From contig NZ_CP109178.1 of assembly GCF_036248255.1 (NCBI RefSeq), positions 8,995,001 to 9,059,000 of the forward strand: a DNA stretch of 64,000 nt, given 5' to 3'. The notes beneath the pieces were generated by a model. It worked only from the letters and a program-made list of their open reading frames with translations. It did no database searches and had not been told where the DNA came from. Within the stretch, counting starts at the first letter, position 1. Each line of letters opens with the position of its first letter. Position numbers and translations under genes: made by a program. This DNA is from Streptomyces sp. NBC_01717 (GTDB lineage Bacteria > Actinomycetota > Actinomycetes > Streptomycetales > Streptomycetaceae). Below, one piece after another: positions 9,155 through 18,024 of the stretch.

Positions 9155-11242
9155 ATGGGTGCCACCGGTGCGTTCCCGGAGGGACCTGCCTCGGTGGGGG
9201 TCGCCCCGGCCGAGCCGGGTGGGCTGCTGGACGTGCTGGGTGTGGCCGCGGTGGTGCTGGACAGCGCGGGACGGATCGCGTTGTGGAGTCCGCAGGCCGA
9301 GGAGCTGTTCGGCTGGACCGCCGACCAGGCGCTGGGCCGGTTCGCGGCCCCCCTGCTGGTGTCCCCGGAGCACTTCGACCTCGTCCTGCACCTGTTCGCG
9401 CAGGTGATGAGCAGTGGTGAAACCTGGGCCGGCGTGTTTCCCGTGCGGCACAAGGACGGCAGTACGCGGCTGGTGGAGTTCCGGAACATGCGGCTGCTGG
9501 GCGAGCACGGACAGCCATACGCCCTGGGTATCGCCACCGATCAGGCCACTTTGCGAGAGGTGGAACGGGATCTGGCGCTGTCGGTGCAGCTGGTGGCCCA
9601 GTCCCCGATCGGCCTGGCCGTCCTGGACAGCAACCTGCGGTACGTGATGGTCAATCCGGCGCTGGAGGGCCTCAACGGTCTGCCTGCCGCCCAGCACATC
9701 GGCCGTGATGTCCACCAGGTCCTGCGGTTCCTGGACGATACCGGGGCCGTCGCGTCGATGATGCGGCAGGTTCTGGACACCGGCAGACCGCTGATCAACC
9801 ACTTCATCGTTGGCCGGTCACCGACCGACCCGGGCGATGAAATAGCCCGGTCGGTGTCGTACTACCGGCTCGAGAATCCGGCCGGGCGGGTGCTGGGTGT
9901 GGCGGCATCGGTGGTGGACAGTACCGAGCAGCACCGCGCCGGCTTGGAGGCGGCCGCTGCCCGCAAGCGGCTGGCGACCATTGCCCGGGCCTCGGCGATG
10001 GTGGGCACCACCTTGGATGTCGAAAAAACCGCCCGGGAGCTGGCCGACATCCTGGTGCCCGAGCTGGCCGACCTGGCCGCCGTCGACATCCTCGACGCAG
10101 TCCTCGACGACCGGCAACCGGAAACGGTGTCCCCCGGAGCGCCCGCCCTGTTCAGAGCGCTTGCAGTCACCGCCGCCTATCCCACCGACGCCGTCTACGC
10201 GGCCGACCAGACCGGGCACATCGCCACCTACGCCGCCGACCGGCTGATCACCCAGTGCGTGACCACCGGCCGCCCCGTCCTGGTGAATCAGGTGACCGAT
10301 GCGGACCTGCAGCACATCGCCGCCGAGCCACGGGGAGCCGCCCTCCTGGCCCAGGCCGGCCTGCACGCCTACCTGGCCGTGCCGCTGATAGCCCGCGGGG
10401 AAGTCCTGGGCGCCCTGGACCTGTGCCGCGCCCGGAACCAACTGCCGTTCGACCCCGACGACGTCGTCCTGGCCGTTGAGCTGGCTGACCGCGCTGCGGT
10501 GCGCATCGACAACGCGCGCCTGTACCAGAACCAGCGGCGGACCGCCCTGACCCTGCAACGTCACCTCATGACCCACCAGCCGCCCCAGCCGACCGGCCTG
10601 GAGATCGCCTACCGCTACCAGCCCGCCCAGGTCTCCGCGGAGGTCGGGGGTGACTGGTTCGACGCCATCCCCGTTGCGGGCGACAAGACCGCCCTGGTCA
10701 TCGGTGACGTGATGGGCAGCGGGATCAACGCTGCCGCGACCATGGGACAGCTCCGCACCGCCGTCCGCACCCTGGCCGAACTCGACCTCGACCCCGCGCA
10801 GGTCCTCCTGCACCTCGATCACATCGCCGCCGGCCTTGAGCCCGGCTTCGCCACCTGCATCTACGCCGTCTACGACCCGCACCGCATGCACTGCGTGATC
10901 GCCCTCGCCGGCCACATACCGCCCGTCCTGATCCGGCTCGGCCGACCGCCCGAACTTGTTGACCTGCCCACCGGCACTCCCCTCGGCGTCGGCGTCGCCG
11001 AGTTCGAACAGACCACCTTGCAGCTCGATACCGGCGACCAGTTGCTGCTCTATACCGACGGCCTCGTCGAAACCCGCGACCAACCCATCGACACCCGTCT
11101 GAACACCCTCCTCGACCTGCTCACCGAGCCGCAACCGACACTCGAAGCCACCTGCGACCACCTCCTGGGTGCGCTGCGCCATCCGCACGACCACGATGAC
11201 GTCGCCCTCCTCATCTGCCGCGCGAACGGCCACCGACCGTGA
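9155..11242 (+). CDS. PAS-PAS-GAF-PP2C (SpoIIE-type) phosphatase
   Basis: This is a 695-residue cytosolic phosphatase: PAS domains at about 25-125 and 135-255, GAF at about 265-450, SpoIIE PP2C at about 465-690. Metal-binding segments are VGGDWFDAI, VIGDVMGSG (Ser replaces the usual His of GHG), LYTDGLVETRD and DDVALLICRA. Unlike its neighbour at 6178 it ends after the phosphatase and lacks the ATPase domain. An AGAGG ribosome site lies 7 bases before the ATG. It probably acts in a partner-switching pathway on a phosphorylated antagonist. The PAS/GAF ligand is unknown. Confidence 0.93.
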   Translation: MGATGAFPEGPASVGVAPAEPGGLLDVLGVAAVVLDSAGRIALWSPQAEELFGWTADQALGRFAAPLLVSPEHFDLVLHLFAQVMSSGETWAGVFPVRHKDGSTRLVEFRNMRLLGEHGQPYALGIATDQATLREVERDLALSVQLVAQSPIGLAVLDSNLRYVMVNPALEGLNGLPAAQHIGRDVHQVLRFLDDTGAVASMMRQVLDTGRPLINHFIVGRSPTDPGDEIARSVSYYRLENPAGRVLGVAASVVDSTEQHRAGLEAAAARKRLATIARASAMVGTTLDVEKTARELADILVPELADLAAVDILDAVLDDRQPETVSPGAPALFRALAVTAAYPTDAVYAADQTGHIATYAADRLITQCVTTGRPVLVNQVTDADLQHIAAEPRGAALLAQAGLHAYLAVPLIARGEVLGALDLCRARNQLPFDPDDVVLAVELADRAAVRIDNARLYQNQRRTALTLQRHLMTHQPPQPTGLEIAYRYQPAQVSAEVGGDWFDAIPVAGDKTALVIGDVMGSGINAAATMGQLRTAVRTLAELDLDPAQVLLHLDHIAAGLEPGFATCIYAVYDPHRMHCVIALAGHIPPVLIRLGRPPELVDLPTGTPLGVGVAEFEQTTLQLDTGDQLLLYTDGLVETRDQPIDTRLNTLLDLLTEPQPTLEATCDHLLGALRHPHDHDDVALLICRANGHRP

Positions 11243-11412
11243 CAGCGGGGACCACTGGCATCCCACCCGTGCCTTGCCACAGGGAGACTGCGGGGTGCGG
11301 TGGATCGTCAAGCGGCCCTGCTTCGCCTGACTCCATCCCCCTTCCGGCCCGCGGGCGACATGAAAGGGCGTCGCGCAGGTGTGCTCGTGGCCGATGAGGG
11401 CAACTGTGTGCC

Positions 11413-12210
11413 ATGGCTGCAGAGGTGGATCGTGAAGAGCGGAGACGCAGGGTGTGGGGAACCACGCTGCTGCGGTTGCTCGTCCTGGTGGCGACATTGC
11501 TGGCCCTGGCCGCCTTCTCCATCGCTTTGGCGAAGGTGACGCTCACCCCATCACCGGCATCGGAGGACCTCGTCCGGTCCAACCTCCGGCCCGGAAGGTC
11601 GTTGCGACAGTACGCCGAGGACTACACCTTCCTCGCGGCCTGCAAGCAGGCCGGCGGAAACCTCCTGCTGGGCGTCCCGTTCGGCATCCTGCTGCCGATT
11701 CTCGTGCCGCGCCGGCTTCGGATGCTGCGCATGGTCGCGCTGACGGTGACGGTGATGGTGGTGATCGAACTGGTCCAGGGCGCCCTGGTCCCCGGGCGCG
11801 CCTTCGACATCGACGACGCGATCCTGAACACGAGCGGCGCGCTGCTCGGATATCTGCTGGTGGGGCGGCGGATCAGCCATCGCTATCACCTGCTGGCGGA
11901 GGGGACGACCAGAGTGGAGGCGACTCCGGAGCCCAAGCGGAAGGTTGCGCCGAAGTCCGGACCGAAGTCCAAGACCAAGTCCAAGTCCAGGCTGACGTCC
12001 AAGCCCAGGCCCAAGCTGACGTCCAAACTGTCGTCCAAGCCCAGGCCCAAGCCGTCGTCCAGGACCAAGGCCACGCCTGTATCCAAGGCCAAGTCCAAGG
12101 CGAAACCGAAGTCCAAGTCCCGGAGCAGGGCCGCGACCGACCGTAACGCGTCCGGGCTGGTTGCCTCCGGACGCGCACTGTTCGGGCGACTTCTGACCCG
12201 TGACCGGTGA
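11413..12210 (+). CDS. VanZ-family membrane protein with lysine-rich tail
   Basis: The 265-residue protein has a VanZ-like core at about 15-160, with membrane segments near 20-40, 78-95, 103-120 and 135-150 and the family segments GNLLLGVPFGILLP and IELVQ...FDIDDAILNTSGALLGY. Residues of about 170-245 form a low-complexity, strongly basic tail of Lys, Pro, Ser and Thr with an internal 12-residue repeat (SKPRPKLTSKLS). It resembles histone H1-like tails. VanZ proteins are linked to glycopeptide tolerance, but most VanZ-like proteins have no known role. The start could also be the GTG 39 bases downstream. The tail should lie in the cytoplasm or at the membrane face and may bind nucleic acid or anionic polymer. 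Confidence 0.85.
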   Translation: MAAEVDREERRRRVWGTTLLRLLVLVATLLALAAFSIALAKVTLTPSPASEDLVRSNLRPGRSLRQYAEDYTFLAACKQAGGNLLLGVPFGILLPILVPRRLRMLRMVALTVTVMVVIELVQGALVPGRAFDIDDAILNTSGALLGYLLVGRRISHRYHLLAEGTTRVEATPEPKRKVAPKSGPKSKTKSKSRLTSKPRPKLTSKLSSKPRPKPSSRTKATPVSKAKSKAKPKSKSRSRAATDRNASGLVASGRALFGRLLTRDR

Positions 12211-12455
12211 CCTGTGATCCCAGTCCGGGCGCCGCACCGCATCTGCTTCGTGCCTGCACTTCGACGAGAACGAGCGCGGCCGTTCATGGCGTACGGCTCT
12301 TGGGCGACCGTGCCCGTTGCGCGTTCTTTGCTGTTGTCAGTGGCCCGCCTGCGGCCCGCACTATGGAAGTGGGCGCCTTTGCGTCTATGAGTACCTGCTT
12401 GCGGCCGAACGGCCGTGCGGCTCGTGGGTACGGGCCGGAGCGGAGGTGTGCGGCC

Positions 12456-12917
12456 ATGTCCAGTGGAGACGTGCTCATGCGTATCGATGACGGCGGGTGG
12501 GTGATCGACTGGTCTCCTTCGGCCGGCGAGGTGTTCGGATGGTCCGCGGAGGAGGCCGTGGGCCGGTCCGTAAGTGCTCTCATGCACGAGAACGCTGCCG
12601 CTGCCCGCCGACAGCTCGAGGCCTGGAAGGTCGACGAGGACAGCACTTTCACCACCGAACTCATCGTCAGCGAGCTCGTCGGCAATGCGGTCCGCTACGG
12701 CGCCCCACCACTTCGGCTGCGTCTGATTCTGGACGGGATGCTCACATGTGAGGTCAGCGACGCTGTGAGCAGCGCACCGCACCTCAAGCACGCCCGAACC
12801 ATCGACGAGACGGGACGAGGGCTGTTCATCGTCGCCACTGTCGCCGACAACTGGGGCACCCACTACGAAGCGCAGGGGAAGACGGTCTGGGCGCACCAGC
12901 TCAACGGCGCCGCATAG
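12456..12917 (+). CDS. Short PAS-ATPase fusion (RsbW-like)
   Basis: This 153-residue protein joins the first half of a PAS domain (about 1-45: WVIDWSPSAGEVFGWSAEEA) directly to the last part of an RsbW-like ATPase (about 50-153). The N-box is VSELVGNAVRYG and the G-box is DETGRGLFIV. Both ends align by eye with the two ends of the 795-residue protein at 6178-8565, while PAS2, GAF and PP2C are missing. This looks like an internal deletion of such a multidomain gene. The reading frame is intact and GGAGG lies 9 bases before the ATG, so it may still work as a small anti-sigma factor. The first ATPase strand and helix appear shortened. Confidence 0.8.
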   Translation: MSSGDVLMRIDDGGWVIDWSPSAGEVFGWSAEEAVGRSVSALMHENAAAARRQLEAWKVDEDSTFTTELIVSELVGNAVRYGAPPLRLRLILDGMLTCEVSDAVSSAPHLKHARTIDETGRGLFIVATVADNWGTHYEAQGKTVWAHQLNGAA

Positions 12918-13073
12918 CGCGCATCACACTCGCAGCTCACTCGGCTGTCCGACGAGGATCGTGCCCCTTGGAACACGCCGGTGATCTGCTCAACAGGGCA
13001 AGGGCACCCGCCTCTTGAGATCCACCGTCCGAAACGTGCTGGTTGACCTGGGCCCGCTGGAAGGATTTCGGCC

Positions 13074-13334
13074 ATGACCGACAGCGCCCCCGGCCAGAAG
13101 GCCTGCGAACTGCTCGCCCAAGCGTCCCGGCACCCGGTCGCCAGTCCCCAGCGCAACGCATTGGTGGCGGAAGCAGCCGTATGGGCACAGTTGGAGCACG
13201 CAGCCACCATGGACAAGCACGCGGCCGTAGTCGTCGATATCGAGTCCGCCCTGGCCTCACTTGCCGACTCCGTGCAGAAGCTCCGTAGCGAGGTCGGCAG
13301 TCTGACCGAACGAATGAAGCTCAGCCAGAAATGA
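13074..13334 (+). CDS. Small hypothetical protein with C-terminal coiled coil
   Basis: This 86-residue acidic/polar protein has no recognised family. Residues of about 45-86 show heptad-like spacing of hydrophobics (VVVDIESALASLADSVQKL), suggesting a short coiled coil, with a lysine-rich end. A strong ribosome site (GGAAGGA) lies 8 bases before the ATG, and third-position GC is high, so the gene is likely real. It follows the PAS-ATPase gene by 156 bases on the same strand. Confidence 0.65.
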   Translation: MTDSAPGQKACELLAQASRHPVASPQRNALVAEAAVWAQLEHAATMDKHAAVVVDIESALASLADSVQKLRSEVGSLTERMKLSQK

Positions 13335-13633
13335 GCGAGCGCGCCGGTGCACGCTCCATCAAGAAGTCATGGCGCTGCCGTTTCTCTGGACCGCCCGCGC
13401 GCTCTCCACGCAGACCACCCACGCCGGCGGGACCGGCCCCGGACGGGGCACCGGCCTCGTGCGCCGTCCGCCGGCTGCAGCCAATTTCGCGGCCCTCAGG
13501 CGACGTCCTGACCAGTAGCCGAACCCGAGCACGCTGGTCGGCCCGCCGGACGTCTGCTCGCGGCCTGATCAACCGGCAGGTTGCCACGACGCCGCGAAAT
13601 CGGCGCCGGCACCGACCGTCCGGACATTTTCCG
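13335..13633. other. Intergenic region, no gene seen
   Basis: This stretch separates the small coiled-coil gene from the convergent symporter. An open frame at 13331-13705 is Arg/Pro-rich without a family signature and overlaps the symporter antisense, so I do not call it. Confidence 0.4.
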
Positions 13634-14653
13634 TCAGGCTTCCTCGGCCGTGGTTGTGGCCAGTGCGTGGCCGGCGCCCGCGGGTGCCGGCCGACTGTGC
13701 CGTGACCGGTGGGACAGCCAGGCGGCGACCAGGGCGCCCGAGATGTTGTGCCACACGGAGAACACCGCTGCCGGTAGGGCGGCCAGCGGGCTGAAGTGAG
13801 CGGTCGCCAGTGAGGCGGCGAGCCCCGAGTTCTGCATGCCGACCTCGAAAGCCATGGCGCGGCTGGCGGGTCGACCGAGTCCGGTGGCCTTGCCCACGCC
13901 GTAGCCCAGAGCGAGACCGCAGCCGTTGTGCAGCACGACGGCGATCAGCACGCTGACGGCGGCAGATTTGATCGCACTGGCACTGCCTGCCACGACGGCG
14001 GCCACGATCGCGGCGACGGCCAGCGATGACAGCCAGGGCATCAGACCCAGCACCCGGTCGACGAGTTTGCCCGCGACCAGACGCACCAGCAGGCCGCCGA
14101 GCACCGGAAGCAGCACCGTCTTGAGAATGTCCGTCATCATCGAACCGGCGTCCACCGGGAGGTACGCACCGGCCAGCAGCAGTGTGAGCGGCGGCGTCAC
14201 CAGCGGGGCGAGCACGGTCGAGACAGTGGCGACGGAGACGGACAGCGCCACGTCGCCGCGGGCCAGGAAGGTCACCACGTTCGACGCCGTGCCGCTCGGC
14301 GCGCAGCCGACCAGGATCACACCGGCCGCCAACTGCGGCGGGAGCCCGAGCACATGGGCGATGAGCCAGCCGAGCCCCGGCATGATCACGTAGTGCGCGA
14401 CCAGGCCGATCGCCACGGCCCACGGACGCTTGGCTACGCCTCTGAAGTCGAGTGGGGTCATCGTCAGCCCCATGCAGAACATGACAGTTCCCAGCAGGTA
14501 GGGAACAGAGCTCGTCCAGCCCGCGAACGAGCCGGGCGAGACCAGGCCGGCTGCGCCCGCCACGAGTACGAGTACGGGAAACACGGTGACGGCGCGTCGG
14601 GCTGCCTTGTCGTCGGACGCCGGTTGATCAGTGATCATCTGTTCGGTTTGCAC
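13634..14653 (-). CDS. Bile acid:sodium symporter family (BASS) transporter
   Basis: This is a 339-residue integral membrane protein of about ten helices. The two family hallmark motifs that line the sodium sites are present: VGCAPSGTASNVVTFLARGD near 115-134 and FEVGMQNSGLA near 270-280. Bacterial members often carry organic acids such as pantoate or pyruvate rather than bile salts, so the substrate is open. The call starts at a GTG; an ATG 15 bases downstream (MITDQPA) is an alternative, and neither has a clear ribosome site. It appears to be a single-gene unit, convergent with the small gene at 13074. Confidence 0.92.
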   Translation of the reverse strand: MQTEQMITDQPASDDKAARRAVTVFPVLVLVAGAAGLVSPGSFAGWTSSVPYLLGTVMFCMGLTMTPLDFRGVAKRPWAVAIGLVAHYVIMPGLGWLIAHVLGLPPQLAAGVILVGCAPSGTASNVVTFLARGDVALSVSVATVSTVLAPLVTPPLTLLLAGAYLPVDAGSMMTDILKTVLLPVLGGLLVRLVAGKLVDRVLGLMPWLSSLAVAAIVAAVVAGSASAIKSAAVSVLIAVVLHNGCGLALGYGVGKATGLGRPASRAMAFEVGMQNSGLAASLATAHFSPLAALPAAVFSVWHNISGALVAAWLSHRSRHSRPAPAGAGHALATTTAEEA

Positions 14654-15328
14654 GAGCGTGATGAGACGACGCGAGCCCGGTCCTTCGCAACCGCGTCTCG
14701 GTATCTGGTCACAGTGTCCAGGATGCGAGCGGCCGTCCTTGGGGGTGGTGTACGGGTTCGATCTGGCGGCCGGTAATTCGGATTACCCGTGATAGTTCCG
14801 TCGACGGTCCCTCAAGTTCCGGAAGAACGTCCTTACATCGCCGACCAGCAGGTTCGGCTGTTCCACGGCCGCGAAGTGCCCGCCGGGGTCGTAACTCACG
14901 CTCGCGCAGTGCCGACGCGCGGCGTCGCAGCCCGCGCGACGGACTCGGCCGACGAGGCGCGGCGTATGGCACAGACAGTGCTCGCCGACTGATGGCCTGT
15001 CAGACGACTGTGTGGCGGGGGCCGAGCCAGTGCTGGGTGCAGTGTGCGTATGAGCCGCGTCCTTCGGCGCCGACGTGTCGCTCGACCTCGTCGCGTGCCC
15101 ACTCGCTTGGAAGTTCCGGTCCAGGTGGTGGTTCAGCACTGCGGTGGCGGAGTGTGGGCTGGTCGAGCAACGCCGACCACAACGCAGCGCGGAACGTCTT
15201 GCACCTGTACCGGATGGGCCCCGCGCTCATCTCGGCTGCCGGGAGGGCAGTCGTCAGGCGCGCTCGTCGCGTCAAACCCGCTGCCGCAAGGTGAGCAGGA
15301 ATCTCCTGGCTTCAGCCGGGAGAGCACT
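14654..15328. other. Eroded intergenic region with a hydrolase tail
   Basis: Apart from the hydrolase remnant at 14783-14908 I see no gene. The longer open frames are out of register with codon bias and have no recognisable domain. It appears to be decayed former coding sequence between the symporter and the HxlR regulator. Confidence 0.4.
14783..14908 (-). pseudogene. C-terminal remnant of an epoxide hydrolase-like alpha/beta hydrolase
   Basis: The minus-strand reading YDPGGHFAAVEQPNLLVGDV followed by RTFFRNLR and a stop matches the end of epoxide hydrolase-type alpha/beta hydrolases. In these the GGHFAA histidine is the catalytic base and the VxDVRxFFRxLR helix closes the fold. Upstream sequence in the same frame is unrelated and has no start, so only about 40 residues survive. 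Confidence 0.55.
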
Positions 15329-15808
15329 TCAAGGGGCTTGCACCGGGCCGTACCGGTCCCAGCCGGGGGTCAGCTCCTCCCGGTGGACGTCCTCGCCGTG
15401 GACCTGTTCGCCGCAGGTCACGCAGACCGTATGTGTGACGAGTTCGTGGTCCCGGTGACGGATCCGGCTGGGCGGCGCGGTGACGACCCAGCGGTCGCCC
15501 CAGCCGATGAGCTCGCGGGTGATGCCGCCCAGATCGCGCCCCGCCTCCGTCAGGTAGTAGCCGCTGTAGCGTGCGTCCTCCGGCAGCGGGCGCCGTTCGA
15601 GGACGCCGCTCTCCACCAGCGCCTTCAGGCGCGCCGCCAGGCGGTCCGTGGGGGCGCCGGTGTTCCTGGCGATCTGCCGGAACCGGTGGTTGCCGAGCAT
15701 GACCTCGCGGATCGCAGGCAGGGCCCATCGGTCGCCGACGATCTGTAGGGCGGCGGAGAGCGAGCAGGGGCGTCCGGCCATGTCCTGGGGATCGATACGC
15801 GTGGTCAC
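15329..15808 (-). CDS. HxlR-family winged-helix regulator
   Basis: This is a 159-residue MarR/HxlR-type DNA-binding protein. The HxlR domain spans about 12-105 (CSLSAALQIVGDRWALPAIR, FRQIARNTGAP, RLAARLKALVESGVLERRP, YYLTEAGRDL). The N-terminal Cys15 is in the position used for redox or aldehyde sensing in several HxlR members. A C-terminal extension carries CVTCGEQV, a possible second redox or metal pair. The start is a GTG. It faces a decayed MFS pump and the thiolase at 16468. The shared TTTGATTT-containing sites at 15834-15847 and 16363-16409 suggest it regulates itself and the thiolase. Confidence 0.88.
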   Translation of the reverse strand: MTTRIDPQDMAGRPCSLSAALQIVGDRWALPAIREVMLGNHRFRQIARNTGAPTDRLAARLKALVESGVLERRPLPEDARYSGYYLTEAGRDLGGITRELIGWGDRWVVTAPPSRIRHRDHELVTHTVCVTCGEQVHGEDVHREELTPGWDRYGPVQAP

Positions 15809-15833
15809 GGCCCCAGTATGACCCCGGCAGGTT

Positions 15834-15847
15834 TGATTTCCAAATCA
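15834..15847. promoter_or_regulatory. Inverted repeat, candidate HxlR operator
   Basis: TGATTT and AAATCA flank CC in a 14-base inverted repeat, 26 bases upstream of the hxlR-type start. The core TTTGATTT reappears twice before the thiolase gene. Confidence 0.5.
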
Positions 15848-15902
15848 CTCCGCGGTCGGCTCGCGTCTATCGGTCTGCCCCTGGGCGCTCTGGTGGCCGC
15901 CG

Positions 15903-16196
15903 GTGTGCACGCCCCTGTCGGTGCACCGTGCGGCGACCGGGTCGGCGCTGGTCAACTCCGTCCGTCAGATCTCGGTCACGGTCGGCGTCGCCGTCCTGGT
16001 CGCGGTGGTCGGTTTCTCCGTAGGTGCCGCCTCACGTCCCGACTTCCGGATCGTCTGGTGCGTAGCCGCCGTACGGGGCCTGTCGGCGTCGGCGGTCGGT
16101 GTGCACCTCAGCCGTGGCGGCAGCTCGGGCCGGACGGCGTTCGCTTTGCCGAAGGAGACCGAGGCGGATGCGCGGACTCTGACGGACGCCTCCTGA
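15903..16196 (+). pseudogene. C-terminal remnant of a DHA2-type MFS drug pump
   Basis: The frame reads HRAATGSALVNSVRQISVTV followed by GVAVLVAVVGFS. This matches the region before the last membrane helices of 14-helix EmrB/QacA-type MFS exporters. Only about the last 95 residues remain, and there is no start or N-terminal part. HxlR regulators often sit beside such pumps, so this may be the regulator's former target. Confidence 0.6.
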
Positions 16197-16362
16197 CCGA
16201 TGACTTTCCCTTCGCTCGGCGGCGGTTGGGGCCGTGCCGGCGTTCGGGTGCGACGGGTGTCAGGAGGTCGGGGCAGGAGGATACGCCGGCCGGGTTCGAC
16301 GGACGGCGATGGAGCAGGGGCGCGGATCCTTCGTGGCTGTCATGACGCCCGGTCCAGGATGG

Positions 16363-16409
16363 TTTGATTTTCCAACTGTTGGAGTTATCCTGAGTTTGAT
16401 TTTCCAACT
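16363..16409 (+). promoter_or_regulatory. Thiolase promoter with two direct operator repeats
   Basis: TTTGATTTTCCAACT occurs at 16363-16377 and again at 16395-16409, 32 bases apart (about three helical turns). A plausible promoter, TTGATT (16364-16369), 16 bases, TATCCT (16386-16391), is embraced by the two repeats. Binding of a dimeric regulator would therefore block RNA polymerase. The same core lies in front of the HxlR gene. Confidence 0.55.
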
Positions 16410-16467
16410 CATCGGTAATAGCGCCGGGCGGCCCGCCCGTCGCCCCGGCGGCCAGGAGGCCCGCACC

Positions 16468-17637
16468 ATGCGTGACGCAGTCATCGTCGAAGCCGTACGT
16501 ACGCCGATAGGCAAGGGCAAGCCGAACGGCGCCCTCGCGCACGTCCACCCCGTGGAGCTCCTCGCCCACACCCTGCGCACCCTCGTCGAGCGCTCCGGCG
16601 TCGATCCCGCCCTCATCGACGACGTCATCGGCGGCACCGTCGACCAGGTCGGCGAGCAGGCCATGAACACCACTCGGTACGCCGTGCTGTCGGCGGGCTT
16701 CCCCGAGACGGTCCCGGCGACCACGGTGGACCGCCAGTGCGGTTCCTCCCAGCAGGCGGTGCACTTCGCCGCCCAGGGCGTCATCTCGGGCGCGTACGAC
16801 CTGGTCGTCGCCTGTGGCGTCGAGTCGATGAGCCGGGTGCCGATGTGGTCGAACGTGCCCGCCGGCAAGGACCCCTTCGGCCCCGGAGTCGCCGAGCGCT
16901 ACCCCGAGGGCCTCGTCCCGCAGGGCATCAGCGCCGAACTCATCGCCGCCAAGTGGTCCATCTCGCGCGAGCGGATGGACGCCTTCGCCGTCTCCTCGCA
17001 CCACAAGGCTGCCGCCGCTTGGGACGCGGGCCTGTTCGACGCCGAGACCGCGCCCCTGGAGGGCGTCACCCGCGACGAGTGCGTACGGCCCGGCAGCACC
17101 CCGGAGATCCTGGCCGGCCTCAAGCCCGCCTACTACGAGCCCGGCTTCGGTGAGCGCTTCCCGCAGATCGAGTGGAACGTCACCGCGGGCAACGCCAGCC
17201 CCGTCAACGACGGCGCCTCGGCCGTCCTGATCACCTCCAGCGAGACCGCGGCCCGCCTCGGCCTGCGCCCCCTCGCCCGCCTGCACAGCTTCGCCGTCAC
17301 CGGCTCCGACCCGCTGCTGATGCTCACCGGCGTCATCCCGGCGACCGAGAAGGTGCTGCGCAGGGCGAACCTGCGGGTCGACGACATCGACCTGTTCGAG
17401 GTCAACGAGGCATTCTCCAGCGTGGTCCTGGCCTGGCAGCAGGAGACCGGTGCCGACCTCGCCAAGGTCAACGTGCACGGTGGCGCGATCGCCATCGGCC
17501 ACCCCCTCGGCGCGAGCGGCACCCGCCTGACGACCACGCTGGTCCACGCGATGCGCGAGCGCGGCGCCCGTTACGCCCTGCAGACGATGTGCGAGGCGGG
17601 CGGACTCGCCAACGCCATGGTGTTGGAGGCGGTCTGA
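16468..17637 (+). CDS. Thiolase (acetyl-CoA acyltransferase)
   Basis: This is a 389-residue thiolase catalysing CoA-dependent cleavage or condensation of 3-oxoacyl-CoA. The nucleophilic Cys lies in VDRQCGSSQQA near residue 91, the catalytic His in GGAIAIGHPLGASGTR near 347, and the second Cys in TMCEAGG near 377. The N-box of the C-terminal domain is NEAFSSV. The length is typical. AGGAGG lies 9 bases before the ATG; the frame is open further upstream across the operator region but is noncoding there. It stands alone without beta-oxidation neighbours and is probably controlled by the HxlR regulator through the repeats at 16363-16409. Confidence 0.93.
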   Translation: MRDAVIVEAVRTPIGKGKPNGALAHVHPVELLAHTLRTLVERSGVDPALIDDVIGGTVDQVGEQAMNTTRYAVLSAGFPETVPATTVDRQCGSSQQAVHFAAQGVISGAYDLVVACGVESMSRVPMWSNVPAGKDPFGPGVAERYPEGLVPQGISAELIAAKWSISRERMDAFAVSSHHKAAAAWDAGLFDAETAPLEGVTRDECVRPGSTPEILAGLKPAYYEPGFGERFPQIEWNVTAGNASPVNDGASAVLITSSETAARLGLRPLARLHSFAVTGSDPLLMLTGVIPATEKVLRRANLRVDDIDLFEVNEAFSSVVLAWQQETGADLAKVNVHGGAIAIGHPLGASGTRLTTTLVHAMRERGARYALQTMCEAGGLANAMVLEAV

Positions 17638-17804
17638 CGGGTTGCCCGGGTGCGGGGACGCCCGTCCGGTGGACCGACGAGGCGCCTGTCCGGTGGATCG
17701 ACGGATGGCTGTGGGGGACGGCCGGGGTGTGCGTGAGGTGGCTTCACGCGTGTGGGCGTCCGTCGGATCACGGCAGGTGCGCGTCGGGTGGATCAGGGGT
17801 CACT

Positions 17805-18015
17805 CGGGCATCGCGAACCTCCTGCACCACGTCCGTGACCGCACCTACCGTGAGGAACACTCCGAGGTCCGCACCGGCCACCCCTGCCCCGCACCATGGC
17901 CGGCCTGCGAAACCTCGCCATTAGCGTCTCCGCCAGAACGGCAAGACCATCCTTGCCGCCGCCCTCCGCCACACCGGCCACCTCATGCATTTCTCAAGGA
18001 CCAATCACCATGTAG
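17805..18015 (+). pseudogene. ISAs1-type transposase C-terminal remnant
   Basis: Across three frames the sequence reads HHVRDRTYREEHSEVRTGH, then TMAGLRNLAIS, then LRQNGKTILAAALRHTG. This is the order seen at the C-terminus of ISAs1-family transposases (VRDVTFxED, QVRTG, MAxLRNLAI). At least two frameshifts and the missing N-terminal two thirds show that it is dead. Confidence 0.65.
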
Positions 18016-18024
18016 GACACGGTC

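Noticed and set aside
13331..13705. Arg/Pro-rich open frame overlapping the start of the symporter region
   Set aside because: Composition is that of a shadow frame, there is no ribosome site or domain, and it overlaps a well-supported gene antisense.
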